Source: Sphingobacterium griseoflavum (GTDB lineage: Bacteria; Bacteroidota; Bacteroidia; Sphingobacteriales; Sphingobacteriaceae). From it: DNA of 64,000 nucleotides. Under the pieces are notes generated by a model. It was not told the origin of the DNA and did no database searches. It saw only the letters and a list, made by a program, of their open reading frames with translations. Shown here piece by piece: positions 62,622-64,000 of this stretch. A program made the position numbers and the translations under genes. Each line of letters starts with the position of its first letter. Within the stretch, counting starts at the first letter, position 1. The stretch covers positions 1 to 64,000 of the forward strand of contig NZ_BNAF01000015.1 of NCBI RefSeq assembly GCF_014653155.1, written 5' to 3'.

Positions 62622-64000
62622 ATGAAGATAAAAAGCTATATACTGGGATGTCTGCTGTGTTGCATATCGACGCTTAATGCGCAGATTAAAGGTATTCCGG
62701 CCTCGCTGATCGCCTTGGACGAGCAGTCCTATCAACAGGCAAAACCTTGGGTCGTTTGGTATTTTATGCATGCCAGCTACTCCAAAGAAGGCATTACGGC
62801 GGATTTGCAAGCCATGGCGGCAAATAATATTGCAGGGGCGTACTTTACGCCCATCAAAGGAAAGACCGATCCACCCTTGTTCGAACCGGCTATCGAAACG
62901 TTGACGCCCGAATGGTGGGAAATGTTCCGCTATTTGGTAAGCGAAGCAAAGAAATACAATATTAAGATTGCGCTTTTTCCAAACGATGGTTTTGCAACGG
63001 CTGGAGGTCCTTGGATTACAGCAGATAAGTCTATGCAGAAGATTGTGGCAGCAGATACGGTTGTCTCGATCGATGGATCGTCCAAAGTACGTATCAGGTT
63101 ACCCGATCCTGAGCGAAATGAAAGTTATTATCAAGACATCAAGCTATATGCCATCTCGCAGCGACAGCGGTACAAAAGTAGCGAGACCAATATACCCAAG
63201 GTGAGCAATAGCTATGGCGAAGATCTGCAGCGCTTGGCTACTAAAGGAAACAAGCAACATTTTGCAAGCTCCCAACCGGGCTGGATACAATATGAGTTTG
63301 ACGAACCTTTTGCAGCAAATGCACTCAAGATCGAGTGGAACGCATCGAATTACCAAGCAAACCGCTTACAGGTTTTGGTGAGCGAAAATGGTAAAGACTT
63401 CAAACTGCTGACGCAGCTGCAATCGCCTCGGATGGGTTGGCTCGATTGGGACAATGGCGTTACGCATACCTTGCCGCAAACGAAGGCGAAATTCTACCGT
63501 TTCGTGTATGACCCCAAAGGCTCGCAGCCGGGAGCAGAAGATCTGGATATCGGCAAATGGAAGGCTTCGTTGAAGCTGTTGGGCATTACGCTCTTTGAAG
63601 AAGCCAAGATCAATCAGTTTGAAGGAAAAACGGGCGAGATCTGGCGCGTTTCGCTACCCACATCGCCTACCGATATCCCGAAAGAAAAAATTATCCAAGC
63701 ACAAGACGTTCGGATACTTCCTGCACCATCCGCCAGTGGCGAAATAGAACTGGATTTACCGAAAGGATTATGGAAAATTCTTCGCGTAGGGCATACCAGT
63801 ACCGGTCACAAAAATGAAACTGCCGGTGCCGGAAAAGGATTGGAGTGTGATAAGCTCGATGCCGAAGTCGTGGCCTTTCAGTTCGAACAATGGTATGGAA
63901 AGGCAAAGCAAGCTGTGGAGCCGAGCTTGTCGAAAGAGGTACTGACGGTATTTCATATCGATTCTTGGGAATCGGGAAGCCAAAACTGGACAAAGCGCAT
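62622..64000 (+). CDS. GH106 alpha-L-rhamnosidase, N-terminal part (cut by window end)
   Basis: The frame is open from ATG 62622 to the window edge, giving 459 codons of a protein normally over 1000 residues. The signal peptide ends STLNAQ. The GH106 opening PWVVWYFMHASYSKEGITADL is followed by TPEWWEMFRYLVSEAKKYNI. Further on are HTSTGHKNETAGAGKGLECD and HIDSWESGSQNW, typical of the family. It hydrolyses alpha-L-rhamnosyl linkages by inversion and complements the three GH78 enzymes. It starts 7 bases after the GH2 gene and shares its operon. Confidence 0.9.
   Translation, partial: MKIKSYILGCLLCCISTLNAQIKGIPASLIALDEQSYQQAKPWVVWYFMHASYSKEGITADLQAMAANNIAGAYFTPIKGKTDPPLFEPAIETLTPEWWEMFRYLVSEAKKYNIKIALFPNDGFATAGGPWITADKSMQKIVAADTVVSIDGSSKVRIRLPDPERNESYYQDIKLYAISQRQRYKSSETNIPKVSNSYGEDLQRLATKGNKQHFASSQPGWIQYEFDEPFAANALKIEWNASNYQANRLQVLVSENGKDFKLLTQLQSPRMGWLDWDNGVTHTLPQTKAKFYRFVYDPKGSQPGAEDLDIGKWKASLKLLGITLFEEAKINQFEGKTGEIWRVSLPTSPTDIPKEKIIQAQDVRILPAPSASGEIELDLPKGLWKILRVGHTSTGHKNETAGAGKGLECDKLDAEVVAFQFEQWYGKAKQAVEPSLSKEVLTVFHIDSWESGSQNWTKR

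Noticed and set aside
1..64000. tRNA or rRNA genes, insertion sequences and CRISPR arrays
   Set aside because: No cloverleaf-like sequence, transposase frame, terminal inverted repeats with target duplication, or regularly spaced repeats were seen on reading both strands.

Overview
The window reads as chromosomal DNA of a Bacteroidota bacterium, most likely of the Sphingobacteriaceae (Pedobacter, Parapedobacter or Sphingobacterium type). The signs are two SusC/SusD outer-membrane glycan-uptake pairs, many lipoproteins and secreted glycoside hydrolases, TAnnTTTG-type -7 promoter boxes and weak use of Shine-Dalgarno sites. Every convincing gene is on the + strand.

Layout. (1) 1-5955: a terminator of an upstream unit, then a susC/susD pair. 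(2) 6269-55309: 31 co-directional genes, largest gap 78 bases, closed by a strong hairpin terminator at 55351-55392. The block holds degradative enzymes (beta-helix/TIM-barrel fusion, GH140, two GH43-like propellers, two BNR/sialidase-fold propellers, SGNH acetylesterase, two GH2, two GH78, GH28, STN-esterase fusion, GH141-mutarotase fusion), a second susC/susD pair, three sugar transporters and two catabolic cassettes. (3) 55659-56871: an autonomous two-gene HTH plus nucleotidyltransferase pair resembling an AbiE-type toxin-antitoxin unit, with its own palindromic operator. (4) 57196 to the window end: a second enzyme operon (GH78, LacZ-type GH2, GH106 cut by the edge), whose promoter shares a distinctive 21-base-period direct repeat with the promoter of the large block.

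How it works together. The enzyme set (apiosidase family GH140, GH141, several rhamnosidase families, GH2, GH28, esterases) matches what is known to be needed for rhamnogalacturonan II and related pectic side chains. Oligosaccharides would enter through SusCD, be trimmed in the periplasm and be imported by SSS and MFS carriers. One cytoplasmic cassette (Fe-dependent dehydrogenase, DapA/NAL-type aldolase, DUF1537 kinase, PdxA2) fits, down to stereochemistry, a route from the RG-II sugar Dha to pyruvate plus dihydroxyacetone phosphate through D-threonate. The other (two periplasmic-binding-protein folds without signal peptides, two class III CoA-transferases, two Gfo/Idh oxidoreductases, a MaoC hydratase) has no function I can name and is the best candidate for an undescribed system. 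No regulator of the locus (HTCS, AraC, ECF sigma) is visible in the window. No tRNA, rRNA, insertion sequence or CRISPR array was seen.
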